Origin: Polyporus tsugae
Taxonomy: Eukaryota; Basidiomycota; Agaricomycetes; Polyporales; Polyporaceae
NCBI GenBank assembly: GCA_024305745.1
Contig: JAHRBS010000007.1
Coordinates: 248,001 to 312,000, forward strand
DNA: 64,000 nucleotides
Direction: 5' to 3'
Each line of letters begins with the position of its first letter. Within the stretch, counting starts at the first letter, position 1. The notes below the pieces were generated by a model. That model had not been told where the DNA came from and did not search any database. It worked only from the letters and a program-made list of their open reading frames with translations. The translations under genes and the position numbers were made by a program. Shown piece by piece: positions 10,962 through 22,758 of this stretch.

Positions 10962-12321
10962 GGATGGGCATTGATGGCGCTCGAATAGTTTCCGCATGGA
11001 TCATCATCTAGCTACAACCTAGGCCATGTATACGTCGTTAGTGTCGAAACATTTCAGATATAGACATTAGAGAGATTGTCAATGCACGCCGACGACAATC
11101 AATTCGTTACTGGAACAAGATATGGTTTCAAGAGTAGTAACTGGACTCCGTGATGGTGTTGATTATGGCCAAGTTGATCTAGCACAATCACATTCAGAAG
11201 ACCACCAACCCCGATGAGAATACAGACTGACCCGATTCGTCGTCAGCGAACCTCGCTCTAACCTTCACGACTGATTTTAGGTCAACCGCTCGAGCGTCGT
11301 TAGTCGTGAGCGCTTCCTTGTGTCCATGTAGGGATTGCCCCGGAGCGTGGCGCCAACACGACCCTCAAAACCTTGCCTCCTGGGACGAACGGCAGGCTAT
11401 CCGTGACGAGTACGCCCGTTGGTCGGGGGGCTAACTGTACACGGGACCGACGATCGCCGTAACATTGATTGTGATAGCACCGTGTGCCGTGTGTAGTCGC
11501 AAGTTATCTTCTTCCCTCTCTTGCTGTGAGATACCTTCGCAGGCAAGGACGGGTGGCGACCGCGACAAGAAGCCCAGGTCCTGGACAGCGTGCGAAATCT
11601 CTGTACAGTACGAGGAGAATGCGAACTGCATATTGACCAATATGCGAAACATGACGTACCAGAGCATTAGAAAGATATGAATCCCACTCGAAGACATCGC
11701 GGGCGGCGGCGTGAGCAGACATCCATCATTGAGAAATGCCGAACCACATTTCGTGCTAAAGCCTTGAGACGCATCGACGCCCGTATACTAGCAGAGCTAG
11801 ATTGTAGAACGCGCTCTAGAAAATGGTATGGGCATAAATTGAACTAAGCCCGCATATGCCAACCGACTGACTCACCGGCGCGGCCTCCAGACTATCGGCT
11901 TGCGGTACCCATGTTGATATCAGAGCTCGAAACTCGCGGTGTACCGCGCTCGGTCCCACCAGTGGTTGGTTGAGTGCTTTGCTGACCTTTCCGCTGAAGA
12001 CGCATGTCTCCAACTCAACAGAGAGTAACAAGAAACATTTGCGCAAGCGTGGTCACCAGTCAAGAGGCGAAGTATATGATCAAGAGGAAAATAGCCTAGC
12101 CGATTGTGGACGGGGTCGCCGGCACCGTCGCGAACGATGTGAACATGTATATAAAGTCCGATTATCGTATTGAGCGGAGATTGTATTATCGTTATATGGG
12201 TATAGCAATTGTCTTATCTGAGTTTAAAATTCAGCATTCACGGTTCGCCCAACATGTTGTGTTTCCTCCTTCCGCCACCAATCTCGGCGACGAGCTCGCC
12301 ATCGACGGCGACGTCGAAACC
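10962..12321. other. Intergenic; first 170 bp belong to arm A
   Basis: Duplicated sequence continues to about 11130, then becomes unique. No coding motif, RNA gene or terminal repeat seen between 11.13 and 12.3 kb. A frame open upstream of 12322 joins the coiled-coil gene but lacks a good start context, so I treat it as leader. Confidence 0.5.
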
Positions 12322-15300
12322 ATGTCAACAGCACTGAACGCCCAAGCAGACACATCGGCGCAATCTTCTGGTACTATTCCGGACATCTCTCTTGGCTCGT
12401 TTGCGTCTACCTTCTCTACCCCCGCTCGGAAGCTCCGCATACCCTCGACTTCGACTGGGACGACCGCGTTCTCACCCCCAAACGGATCCCTTTCTAAGCG
12501 GCATGCGGAGGAGGCCACACCCATATCCAAACGCTTCGGACACGCAGATGACGGCGAGGAGGAGGAAGGGGACGTGTTGGACACTCCGGAGGCTCGAAAG
12601 GGGTCGGAACGGTGGGGAGAGGCCACGGACGCATCCGCGCCTGGTCGGCCCAAACGCACACGCAGCGCGGGGTCGAAGGGCGGGATCAACTTGACACTGC
12701 GGGACCAGGAGAAGGTACGCCCCCTATATGCGTGTCCAGCACTTCGGTGTACGAATGAATATCCACGTTGGTTGTGCACGCCGTTAGCACATAGATGCGC
12801 TCAAGAAGGAGAACTTCAACATCAAGCTCAAGGTGCACTTCCTCGAGGAGCGGCTGGCCCAGCTCGCTCCGGACCAGATCGATGCCGCGCTCAAGCAGAA
12901 CATCAACCTGAAGATTGAGGTCCAGCAGCGCGGCATGGAGCTCAAGAAGCTCAAGAAGCTCGTCCTTGAACTTCAGCGGGAGCTCGACCACCTGCAGCGA
13001 TCCGGCGGTGCGCAGTCTCGTGCACGCGAGCTGGAGGAGAAGCTGGAGGAACGCGAGCGGGAGCTTCGGGAGCTTCGGCGGCGGCGGGCGATTGGGCCGG
13101 ACGATGGTGCGCTGCGAGATCTGGAGACACGGAACGTGGAGCTGGAGGAGGAGCTGGAGAACGTGCGCAGTCTACTGGAGGAAAACACGGAGGAGCTGGA
13201 GAGGTTGCGAGAGCTCGCGGAGTCAAGAGGAGACCACTCGTCGCTTGGGAGTGAGCGGTGGAGGAGGCAGGCGGAGGAGCTGGAGGGGGAGAACGAGGAT
13301 CTGCGGGCGCGCATCGACGAGCTGGAGGAGTTGGTGACTCAACGGACAGACGAACGGGACGACGTGGCGGACGAAGTGGAGGCGTTGAAGCTAGAGCTGG
13401 ATCACATGCAGCGTCGACGGGAAGCGGAGTCGCTCGAACGCAGTGAAAGTCGTGCGCAGATCCTGGAGGAGCGGGAAGGGAGGGAAGCGGTTGAGGAGGG
13501 TCTAAACGCCGTTCGAGACAAGCTCGCGGCCGCCCACATCGAGATACAACAGAAGGAGGACGAGATTGAGATGAAGAACCGCGAGATCGATGAGCTTATC
13601 GCAGAGCACCAGCGGATCGTCGAGAGTGTGGAGGACGAGTGGCGAGGAGAGGTCGACGAAGCGAAGGGTCAGATGGAGGAGTTACGTGATGTAGGTTCAG
13701 CATGCTCGCCATTTGATAAACATGCATCTAACCACTTTGTAGGCTCTCGAGCAGCGCGACGCGGAATGCAAAGAGTTGCGGCTGCATGTCGACGAGTACG
13801 AGGCGAACGCTGAGGACTTGCATCAGAAATTTGAGGCAACACTTCTGCATCTGGAACGGGAAGCCGAAGAGAAGGATAACGACCTCGAGGCGGCCAACCG
13901 TGATCTCGAGGCAACGAGCAACAAGCTGTACGCTATTGAAGAGGAGAACGAGCAACTCAGGGAGGAGATGAGCCGCGTACGGGAGGACGAGGCCCACGAA
14001 CGCGACCGTCTGGAACACTTGGCTGCCGCGCTCAAGCAGGCAAGTGCTAAGTTTGAACGCACAATACGCGGTGTGCTGACTTATCTCACAGAAAGTCGCC
14101 CAGCTTAAGGCCGACTTACAGGAAGTGACTGACCTTTACAACGCGCGTGATGCGGAAGCGCAGGAACACCGCTTGCGCAAAGAGGAGCTCGCACAGCACA
14201 TCGAGAAGGTCGTACAGGAGCTGCAGCGCGAGCGCAGCGTGCGGGAGCGCCTCGAGCTCGACTTCGATAAGGCCGAGAAGGACCACGAGGATACCCTTCG
14301 GCAAGAGCGTCGCGTCGTGGAGGCTAAGGAGTCCGCACTCGAGTCCGCCCTCAACGACCTAGCCCGCGCCCAGTCTCTGCTGACGCAGCGTGAAGCGGAT
14401 CTTGTTGCCGTACAGACTGCACTCCAGACCCTGGAGGCTGACAACAAGAAGCTCGGGGAGTCCCACACGACCGCCCGATTCTCCCTGCAGCTCGAGGTCG
14501 ACCGTCTCAGGCGGGATGTTGAGCGCCTCGAGGACGAGCTCGCACGCGCGCGCAAGGAGCTCGACAATCGCGAAGGCAAGGGCCGCGACCGTGACGGGGT
14601 CATCGACAAACTGCACGCCGAGAACCGTGACCTTGCCGCACAGCTTGCAGCACAGACTCAGGCGCGTCTGAACGTCTCGGAGAAGCTTGATGATGCCCAA
14701 GCTTCACTCCGTACGGCCGACACAGAGACGACGAGCCTCAGGACACGCATCTCAGAGCTCGAGCAGCGGTTGTCGAAGGATCAACGGTCGTTGTTAACCG
14801 CCGAAGCGCAATACCGCGACCAGTTGACGGAGCGCAACACGCTGCTTCTGACGATCTATCAGTACATGGACAAGATCGTGGGTGTTGACAAGACTCCGGT
14901 ACGTGTCAATCCAGATCGGAAATGATGTGGCTATATTGAGTACGCTTTGCTGATGGCTGCACCATTTCTTCATGCACAACAGAAGAAGCACGGTCAGGCC
15001 GAAACAAAGCCGTTCACGAACTTCAGCGTCTTCCACGACAACCTGATCACCCGCCTGAAAGCGCTCAGTCACATTCAGACGGAGTTCGAGAAGCGCGTCA
15101 AGGATGCGGACCAGCGATACACCGACAAGCTGACCGACATGCGCAAGCAGCTCGACCTCCGCTGGAAGCAGATCGATAAGTTCGAAGCGAGTGTCAAGAC
15201 CCTCGCTGAGGCCAAGGCGGTATGGCGTAAGAAGCTGAGCGCGAAAGAGGGAGAGCTTGAGGCTCTTCAGGTGCGTGAAGGTCCAATTCGTTGGGCGCAT

Positions 15301-15845
15301 TCGGGCACGTTCTAACATGTTAACGTCGACTCTGTCCATGGCTGTCGTCTGCACTGATCCTGATCGGAATGGTTAGGCAACGAATGCGGCATTACAAGCG
15401 CACGTCGTCACTCGCAAAGGCAGTCAAGGGGACTCGATGGAGATCCGCGCACTCACCGCGCGTGCACAGAACGCGGAGCGACGCGCAATCAACCTTCAGA
15501 ATCAGCTGCTGCAGTCGGAGGAGAAGCTCACTGCCGTCAACCAGAAGACGACCGTGGCTGATAATAAGTGGGAGGCGCGGGTGAAGGAGTACGAGACCCG
15601 TTTGAAGGTTGCTGAGGAGAAGGTTAAGCGAGAGAGGCAAGGAGGCAAGGAGCGAGCCTCAGAGTTGGACAAGGAATTGAAGTAAGTTTCGCATCTCTGA
15701 TGTGTGGTATAGTGCTCAATACTGACTGCGGGGCAGGTCGTTGCAGCGGCAGCTCGAGTTAGCAAGCAAGCGGACGAGCACGCTCAACGAAATCATCGAG
15801 AATGCTGGCTTGACTACGAAAGGCTCTCCAGGGTCAGGAAAGTGA
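12322..15845 (+). CDS. Centrosomin/Mto1-type coiled-coil protein (CM1 motif), gamma-tubulin complex recruiter
   Basis: 1,033 aa from seven exons: 12322-12714, 12788-13690, 13743-14039, 14092-14898, 14983-15270, 15377-15681, 15737-15845. After a disordered N-terminus comes a CM1/centrosomin N-terminal motif spanning exon 1-2 (about residues 124-190): LRDQEK, then HIDALKKENFNIKL and VHFLEERLAQL. The remainder is nearly continuous coiled coil, rich in Glu, Arg and Leu. Known CM1 proteins (Mto1 and Pcp1 of fission yeast, ApsB of Aspergillus, Cnn of flies) bind the gamma-tubulin complex and recruit it to spindle pole bodies or other nucleation sites; I infer the same here. The start at 12322 (gaaaccATGt) is the first ATG with a plausible context. 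The third intron has a GC-AG boundary (CAG/GCAAGT), forced by reading frame. No recognisable PACT domain at the C-terminus. Confidence 0.88.
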
Positions 15846-16115
15846 ATACCCCATTGCTGGTGCACGAACCGTAATCCTCGCTGTCCATACACTCGCTGTC
15901 CATACGCTTTCGTTTTCGTTGACTGAGATATATCCGCCGTATAGGTTCTGTATAATTGTCTCGTATACCAGCATGCCACATTTACTGTATCGACTACTCA
16001 TCGCTCACGCAATCCATTTCCGTCATGATGCCCTAACTAGAACAGATCCGGCCGCTCTTTGATACTTCTTTGATCCAGTCTGAATTGCTCGGGATCCCCT
16101 GGAATGTACCGGTCA

Positions 16116-17393
16116 TCAAAATCCTCCACCATTCGTCCAGCCTCCATCGGCGACGAGGATCTGATTATATGCAAGCATTAAACGAGGTGAGTAATCGTCC
16201 AATCAACGACCTATATGCTGTAAAACCGGACCTTGTTGGTCATGTAACCGTTCGTGACGAGCATCAAGACAATCGACGCTATTTCTTCGGGCTTGCCAAG
16301 ACGTCCGATGGGTATCAAGCTCTATAATTCCCACTCGTCGCACTCAGCCAGGTATGTTCGTATGCAATATGTGACGATTACCTACTCTGACAGCATCCGT
16401 CGGGTTTGCCATCATCTTCGTGTCTTCTCGCGAATCAACAGAGGATGCCAAATATGATCGAGCCGGAATAGGAATTGGGACGCACCTTCAATCAACGCAG
16501 GAGCTACTCCGTTCGTTAACTGGGGCAAGTGCCCTCGGTCAATGAAGTTGTCCATGGCGAGGTGAGTTACAACGTCACCCACAATGCCCTCTTTGCAGTA
16601 ACGCAGGGACAGCCAGTGGATCAACCCATGCAATGCCGATTTCGACGAGGCGTACTGGGGCCCAATTACACCACCCGTGCCCGCTGCGACGCTGAAAATC
16701 GGTCTCAGCTTGCAAAATTCAGACCTGCTCACCATTTCGACGAGGTACACACCTTGAAGTGAAGATGATGCGCCCCCACTTCTTGTCTTGCATGTACGGC
16801 AAACATTTCTGTACAAGCTGAATCGCAATCGCCGGATCAGCACCATGGGAGGCCTCATAGCCACAAAGTAACTCAGCACATCGCAAATGCAGTACGTACA
16901 ACATATCCTGTGCCCGCATTGGTCCGCCAAATCTCCTCGAACGTCTCCGCGCTGACCTCCTGCATGTCGCCCTGAGGTCCGATCTTCGGGCCGGTCACCC
17001 CATGGTTGCTGAACAAGATGTCCGGGTGTCCCAACACCTTGACGACCTCGTCGCACAGCTTCCGCGCGTTCTCGTACGTGGACAAGTCCGCCTCGAAGGC
17101 CGCCGCGCGCACGTCCGGCGCGAGCTTGACGAGTTTTGCGATGAGGGCGTTGGCTTTCGCCTTGGACTTGGGGGAGGAGTGGTGTACTGCGATCGAGCTG
17201 CCGCTGCGGGCGAACGCGCGCGCGGTCGCCTGGCCGATTCCACCACTGCAGAGATTACGAATAGGGCGTGCCGACGAACCCATGCAGTATGAGTGCCACG
17301 GTGCGGGATAGCACAAGTCCAACATACATACGTGCATCCAGTGATTAGTGCAAGCTTTCCTTGAAGAGGATATTCGACGGGTACGTTGCTCAT
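16116..17393 (-). CDS. Short-chain dehydrogenase/reductase (SDR)
   Basis: 274 aa from eight exons, minus strand: 17332-17393, 16900-17245, 16753-16853, 16583-16691, 16486-16519, 16386-16423, 16232-16321, 16116-16160. Classical SDR features: cofactor motif TGCTGGIG (residues 18-25), NHG motif in LFSNHGVTGP, catalytic Ser170, Tyr183 and Lys187 (YASSK, with Ser 13 before Tyr), and VAPALIE after the active site. The C-terminal segment GRLGKPEEIASIV leads to a final tiny exon coding ILVADGGWTNGGGF. NAD(P)-dependent oxidoreductase; closest in style to 3-oxoacyl-ACP reductase/glucose dehydrogenase-like SDRs, but substrate cannot be told. It lies 211 bp downstream of a P450 on the same strand. Very short exons (34 and 38 nt) make automatic prediction error-prone here. 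Cytosolic; no signal or membrane segment. Confidence 0.88.
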
Positions 17394-17603
17394 GGTTGCT
17401 CTGAAGTGGCTTGCTAAGAATCTGGATTGGCTTCAACACAGTAGATTCCCATGACATGAAAATAGGCGATGTCGTTCGTGACACGGGAGCAAAACGATGC
17501 CCGGCCCGGGCCGAGGTATGTACAAATCCAAGGAAAATATAGTACAGAAAAGGACACACATATACACACGAAGGAGAGCGTCCGACGCATCGTTCTATCC
17601 TAC

Positions 17604-19865
17604 TCAACAAGCCAACGCCTTGACCTTCAACAGCATCTCTGGCCGCGTGCTGTCCTTGTTCATGGTCGGATAGGAGACGGCGCTCGAGTTCCAGAAGATC
17701 GGCTTGTCCGTCAACTCGAACGAAAATGCAGGCAAGAGAACGGTCAGGATGACCTCTGCAGCGACAACGGCGGTCAGTAACGGCGAACGGGGCACCCCTA
17801 CAACGGTGATATGCTTACTCATTTCGAGTTGGGAGAATTTGAACCCTCTGGCAACGAAAATTAGCAAGGTTGCGCGTCGTCGAAGCGACGGCGTACTCAC
17901 ATGCAAGAACGGACCCCGCCGCTGAAGGACATCCTACGTCAGAGGTACGTAAGTCAGGTGGCTCGATCCAAGGAAAACCCGACGATCTCACAAGTTTGAA
18001 TACACCCCAGGCACTCTCGCCTCCTCGAGCGTGGAAGGGAGGGGCTGCAGCCAGCGCTCCGGCTTCCACTCGTACGCGTCCTCGCCCCACAGCTTCTTGT
18101 TGGTGTTGCACGCCTGCAGGCCGAGAAGGACGAACGTGTCCTTGGGCAGCATGATCTCGTTGACAAGTGTCCCGTCCTTGCCGCGAACCGGGGACGACAG
18201 CGGCACAATCATGTCCTTCACTGCCCTGTCAGCGGTGTCAGATCGCGCATCGAGTTTGTTGGAGCGTGCTTCCAAGCGTACCTGCGGCCGATCAGGTTGA
18301 GTGGCGGGTGGAGACGCAGGGTCTCACGGCAGACGGCGTCGAGGTACGGGAGCTTGACGAGGTCGTCGTAGGGGATGTCCTTGCCGTTCCCGACGATCTC
18401 GCGCGCCTCTGAAAGCTCGTGCCGAAGCTTCTCTTGCACTTCGGGATTTTCTGCGAGGAGATGGAGGATGCGTGACAGCGCGTTCGAGGTGGTGTCCATT
18501 CCGGCGAGGATAAAAGTGCTAGCAGGGGCTCAGTATCCATTTGACGATAATTCGGGTGTACTTACGACATCTGCGCGAGCAGCTCCTCGTCGGGAAGCCT
18601 TTCCGAGTCGCTAGGGGCGTTCATGTTCGACCTCACTGCATGTCTGCGATTAGCGATGTATAGGCAAATATTACGTTACGAAAGAGACGCACGGAGGACG
18701 CTCATGATGTCTTTCCCCTCGCCAACTTGGTGCATGAGCGCCTTGTCGCCGTTTTGCAGGGCACTCTTCTTTTGCTGGATGATCTCTGACGAACGCTTCT
18801 GCATAGTTTCTGAGATCGACAAGAGGCGAAGGACGTGGGGAAACGGAACCGCGAGCCGGAGGACTCGACGCATGAGTGACTTGGGCATGTAGTTGGCGAG
18901 GGTCATGACGAAGAGGTTCAGCAAAGGAACGTGGTTGATAACAGGGCTGTAGGCGTGCCGATGATTCAACTCTGCCGTGCATGAGCGGAAAATAGAGAAC
19001 TCACAAGAATGACTTGAGGGCCTCTCCGTATGAATCCGACGAGTCCTCCGTGAACTTGTCGAACGAATATCCAAGGCCCGCCTGGCCGAGCATCTCCAGG
19101 GTCGTGCGTGCCATCCAGCCGTTGACGTCGAGCTCTTGGGATTGGGCACCCGCGCGGTGTCGGATCGCCTCCTCGAGCTAAGCAACACCGTCACTGAAGT
19201 GTCTTGCATCATACTCGGATGTATTTACCTTATATGCGACACTGTAGAAGACATGAGACACATCCCGCAGCTGTGCGACAGAAAAAACGGGGTTGAGCCA
19301 TTTGCGTTGCCGGCGATGCTGCTGGCCTTCAGCGAAGAGAAGACCGGGCCCGATGAACAGTGTGAAGTCGCTGAGAAATGCTCTTGAGCAAAAAAGCAGG
19401 TGAGACGCGGCACGGATCGGACACTCAACTCGTAGGCGGCAGTCTTCTTCGGGTATAGCTCTGTGTCCTTGACGAGAATACTGTACATCGCTTTGGGGTC
19501 GAAAGTGTATAACATTTGTATCTAGTCCGAGAACGTTAGTTTTTACGTTGGCACCAGGACGAGAAACACGCACGCCGAAAAACGCGGTCAGCTTCGTTGC
19601 GGGACCACACGTATTGGCGACATGTCTCCACCAGACATGGCTCTGGCGATGGATGATGTCAGGAATGTTTCCTAAAAGTTCGAAGAGTCACTGCCGAGTC
19701 GCAAATGGTTCAACTTTTGTGGGACCTACCGATGAGCAGAGAGCTAGGCGGGCTTGGGAGGTTGTCTAGAGGCGACCGCACGAGATAGCTATGGAAGGCC
19801 AGCCAAAAGACGTATACCGCTCCGGCGATAGCCGTGAGGACGAGCAAATTGAAAGAGTCGGGCAT
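17604..19865 (-). CDS. Cytochrome P450, complete
   Basis: Complete P450 with roughly a dozen exons on the minus strand. The start at 19865 gives MPDSFNLLVLTAIAGAVYVF, an N-terminal membrane anchor followed by the proline-rich hinge NLPSPPSSLL. Later features: helix-C-like WLNPVFS near 19300; I-helix AGMDTTSNALSR near 18500; K-helix ExxR in CRETLRLHPPL; PERW in WKPERWLQPL; haem loop FSGGVRSC near 17900 with the axial Cys; last exon ending LLKVKALAC and a stop at 17604-17606. It would sit on the ER membrane and need a P450 reductase. Paralogous to the partial gene at 1-1371, sharing exon structure and the LTDKPI-WNSS C-terminus. SDR and alpha/beta-hydrolase genes flank it on the same strand. 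Substrate unknown. Internal exon ends were followed but are not all certain. Confidence 0.9.
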
Positions 19866-20920
19866 GATACGGGCACTTCTGCTTGGAATTTCAAGAGAGA
19901 TGGGGAGGCGGCGGTTTATAATGCTGAAGAGGGTAATGATTTATAGGTCTCCCTAGAGTGTCGGCGTTAAGGGATACGGGCTCTGAAGCGATCTGCACTC
20001 GTCTGTGTTATGCACTATGACGATTTCATCGCTCGTCGCCGATCCGCGGAGGTAAGCCGAGTAAGACCACTCCCTGCCATACGACGTAGCTGCGACTGTC
20101 GGAGAAATGTGATTATTCCTCACAAAAAGGGTTGAACCATTGCGAGCAACGAGTATCGCTAGTGCCTTGAGGAGATAGACAGGCTTTAGTGTCATTATGC
20201 TCAACGGATCCACGTCAATACCGCACGATATCAACGCCGAAGGAAACTTGCTCACCACCATAAGCAGAGATAACTTGCAACACCGATGCCATGTTAGCCT
20301 GACCCCCAGCGCCTCGATAACATGTTCGGGTAGATGCTCGCTGGTGTCTTACGATGCCAGTCTCTGCCCTAGCATGCGCCATGTACGAGACTCGTGCCGT
20401 GCACAGTTGGAATCCTGTAAGCCTGTTGCATTGACTCCCATCAACGTGTAGATACTGGACACGGTCAAGCGGCAACGGACTCACCGTCCTCTTGCCTGAG
20501 TTCTTCTAGAAACGGAGAGCTGGTGTAATACATGCACTCGTGTACATTCACGGCGCTCAAGAAGGCTAGTAGACAGGAGGAAGGTTAAAATCCAAAAGGC
20601 CTCAGGATCCTGCGAACTTTGACTAGCTTGACAAGTGGCACGGCGAACGGAGAACGGTTTGGATCAGCAGAGCGCATGGATAGACTCACCAGCCCCGACT
20701 ACGTGGCTCAGGTGGAAAACAGCTGGCGCTTCGTCGAGCGGCTGTAGCACTAAATATAGTACTTATATTCAAGTGTTGAATCTTCAAACTTCGACTCCCG
20801 CTCTGGGTCTACGAATTCACAATAACATTTAACCATTGACCGTGGTACACAATTTCCTCGTCTACTCGTACGTCAGGTTCCGGATGCGTTGAGAACATCA
20901 AAAATGTTGAAAAGGCGGAC
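19866..20920. other. Intergenic between P450 and hydrolase, nothing recognised
   Basis: About 1 kb with the P450 promoter at one end and the hydrolase 3' UTR at the other. Short open frames on both strands show no motif. No repeat shared with the rest of the window noticed. Confidence 0.5.
19915..19920 (-). promoter_or_regulatory. TATA box of the P450 gene
   Basis: TATAAA on the minus strand, 50 bases upstream of the P450 start codon. Position and sequence fit a core promoter; no other evidence. Confidence 0.45.
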
Positions 20921-22323
20921 CTAAATGGTGTTATCATCGCTGAGAAACCCTTGCAACGTCTTCTCCGGTAGGTCCCAGTGTGCCTATGACTCGGTCAGAC
21001 ACGTAATCACCACTTACGACTTCCTCCAAGAGCAGAAAACTCACGAAATGGTTTGCACCGCGGAAGCGCACGTAGTTGACTGTTCTGATCGACCCCCCCG
21101 CCTTCTCCACCTCTTCGAGCTCCTTCGGAAGCGTCCAAGCCAACAACGGCATCTCCCAAATCGACCTATCGCACCAGACGTACCGCAGCTCGATTGTACG
21201 CCAGTCGTCTCTGCCACCAGGCACGTCGCGCAGGAAGAACGCTTGCTGCCTGAGTGACTCGTAGACCCCGTGGGCGAAGCACGCTTTCGAGAGCAAGTCT
21301 TCGCTGCCCCCTGGCGCCGCAGTGGCCGACGTGGACTCCGCCATGTCTTCAGCTGACATCGTCGTGACGGTAGGCGGCAGGTTCTCTACTGCATTGCGAT
21401 CCTCGAGCGCCTTGAGTCCGGAGGCGAACAGGTCACCGTGGGTGAAGTAACTTGAGACCCATACCCCGAACTTCTCCGAGCGTTCCTCGGCGGGTGACGC
21501 AAGATCGTGCAGCGGGTGATACGTGCCCTCGGGATAGGCGTATCCGAAGCAGAGGTACGAGGGATCTAAGTAAACATACAAGTGAGCTTCCCTTCCGCTC
21601 GCACAAGCTCAACGGATCAGGACGCCTCATGCCCAGATGTCATAACGGAAGGTTCGGAAGATGTCGACTCGGAGCAAACAGCCGGCGGTGACAGTATCGC
21701 GCCACTTGCCTCGAGTCGATCCACCCATCCACACGCACAGTACTAGTAAGTATGCTTGCCACGCACCATAAAGCACCAGCCGTCTGATGTACTCGTCCAG
21801 GCGGACGTCCCCCACTGGGAACTCCGCGACATGTGCGAGTAGCGCGGATATCCACGTCGCGCCCAACGACCACCCCGCGAGGACGATCCCGCCCGCTTTG
21901 CCCTGCGCACGCGGGATGCCCTCCATCTTGACCAGGTCGACGAGGTAGTCGTACACTTCGCGCGCGCGCGCCTTCATCTCGGCTTCCGTTCCGTTGACGG
22001 CTTCGGTGGAGCCTGGGGGAGCGTTTGCGAGCTCCGAGAGGTGCGCGACCTCGTCGGGGCTGAAGGGCGTGGAGCCGGGGTAGTCGCGCCTGTTGGGGAG
22101 GACGATACGGACGTTGTTCTCGCGTGCGAGAGGCAGGAGCTTCTTGAAGTTTCCTGCACACGATGGGAGTCGATGGGTTGAAAATAAGAGACAGCCCGGC
22201 GAACGTCTCACCAGCGTGGAAGCCCCAGCCGTGGATTATCACCAAGGTGGTGTAGTCGCTGCTACGCTCGGGAGCCCCGGAGTCGAGGAATGTCCTGAGG
22301 AGCGGGCGGGTGTCGGTGGCCAT
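20921..22323 (-). CDS. Alpha/beta-hydrolase fold protein
   Basis: 360 aa from four exons: 22212-22323, 21767-22153, 21045-21565, 20921-20983. The oxyanion-hole strand is IIHGWGFHAG (exon 1), and the nucleophile elbow is GWSLGA (GxSxG) in exon 2. The acid and His residues are in the second half; the His is probably in NHFAHWD, formed by the exon 3-4 junction. The splices were checked by phase and give a continuous fold. The middle of exon 3 is a Ser/Thr/Ala-rich insert (about residues 230-265). No signal peptide, so intracellular. Family members hydrolyse esters, epoxides, amides or lactones; which one cannot be said. Same strand as the adjacent P450 and SDR. An intron of about 200 nt separates exons 2 and 3, long for this locus. 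Confidence 0.82.
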
Positions 22324-22758
22324 TTCCGACTTTGGCAGATGCTTGTCAAATGCTTGTGCTGTTTTCTTGTTGACATGGTCCTTTTATCGCAACAGTTTGG
22401 AGCTGGATTAGTGATCAATTCCGATGTCGGTCAATAGTTTGCTCAGGATTTGTAAGTTGCTCAGAATTGCGACTGATTGAGCCTGTTGTCATCGATCAAA
22501 CAAATGGCGTGCTCATCAGTTTCAGGGCGGAAACTGGCCTTAACCAGTTTCGTCAATAGTTAGCCTACACCATCCGTCCTCCAGCGCGAAGTCCTACTTA
22601 CTACATGTATCTGCGCCAAGGGTACTTAGTCACCGCCGCGGCGATGCGAGTTGACCACCCGAAAACAACTAGAATTGGCTGTTGACCGCTTTATGGGACC
22701 ACCTCGTCAAGGAGCGGCACCATGGCATTTGTACAGCAGACTATAGCTCACAGCTGGC
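22324..22758. other. Intergenic, nothing recognised
   Basis: Hydrolase promoter side and kinase 3' side. AT-richer than the flanking genes. No motif seen. Confidence 0.45.

Larger units (their letters stand above)
5965..11130 (+). repeat. Arm A of a large inverted duplication (S53 + F-box)
   Basis: This block matches the reverse complement of about 29390-34208. The match covers the sedolisin promoter, all four sedolisin exons and their introns, the spacer, the whole F-box gene, and roughly 170 bases past its stop. Shared words include ttcgaatagtttccgcatg just after the F-box stop and cttcgttcgt in the spacer. Homology fades at about 5965 on the left and about 11130 on the right; ends are by eye. 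Arm A differs by several small indels, so the copies are not recent identical duplicates. Confidence 0.88.

Noticed and set aside
12106..12321. N-terminal extension of the CM1 protein
   Set aside because: The frame is open but the upstream ATG lies in AT-rich sequence with poor context, and the extension lacks protein-like composition compared with what follows 12322.
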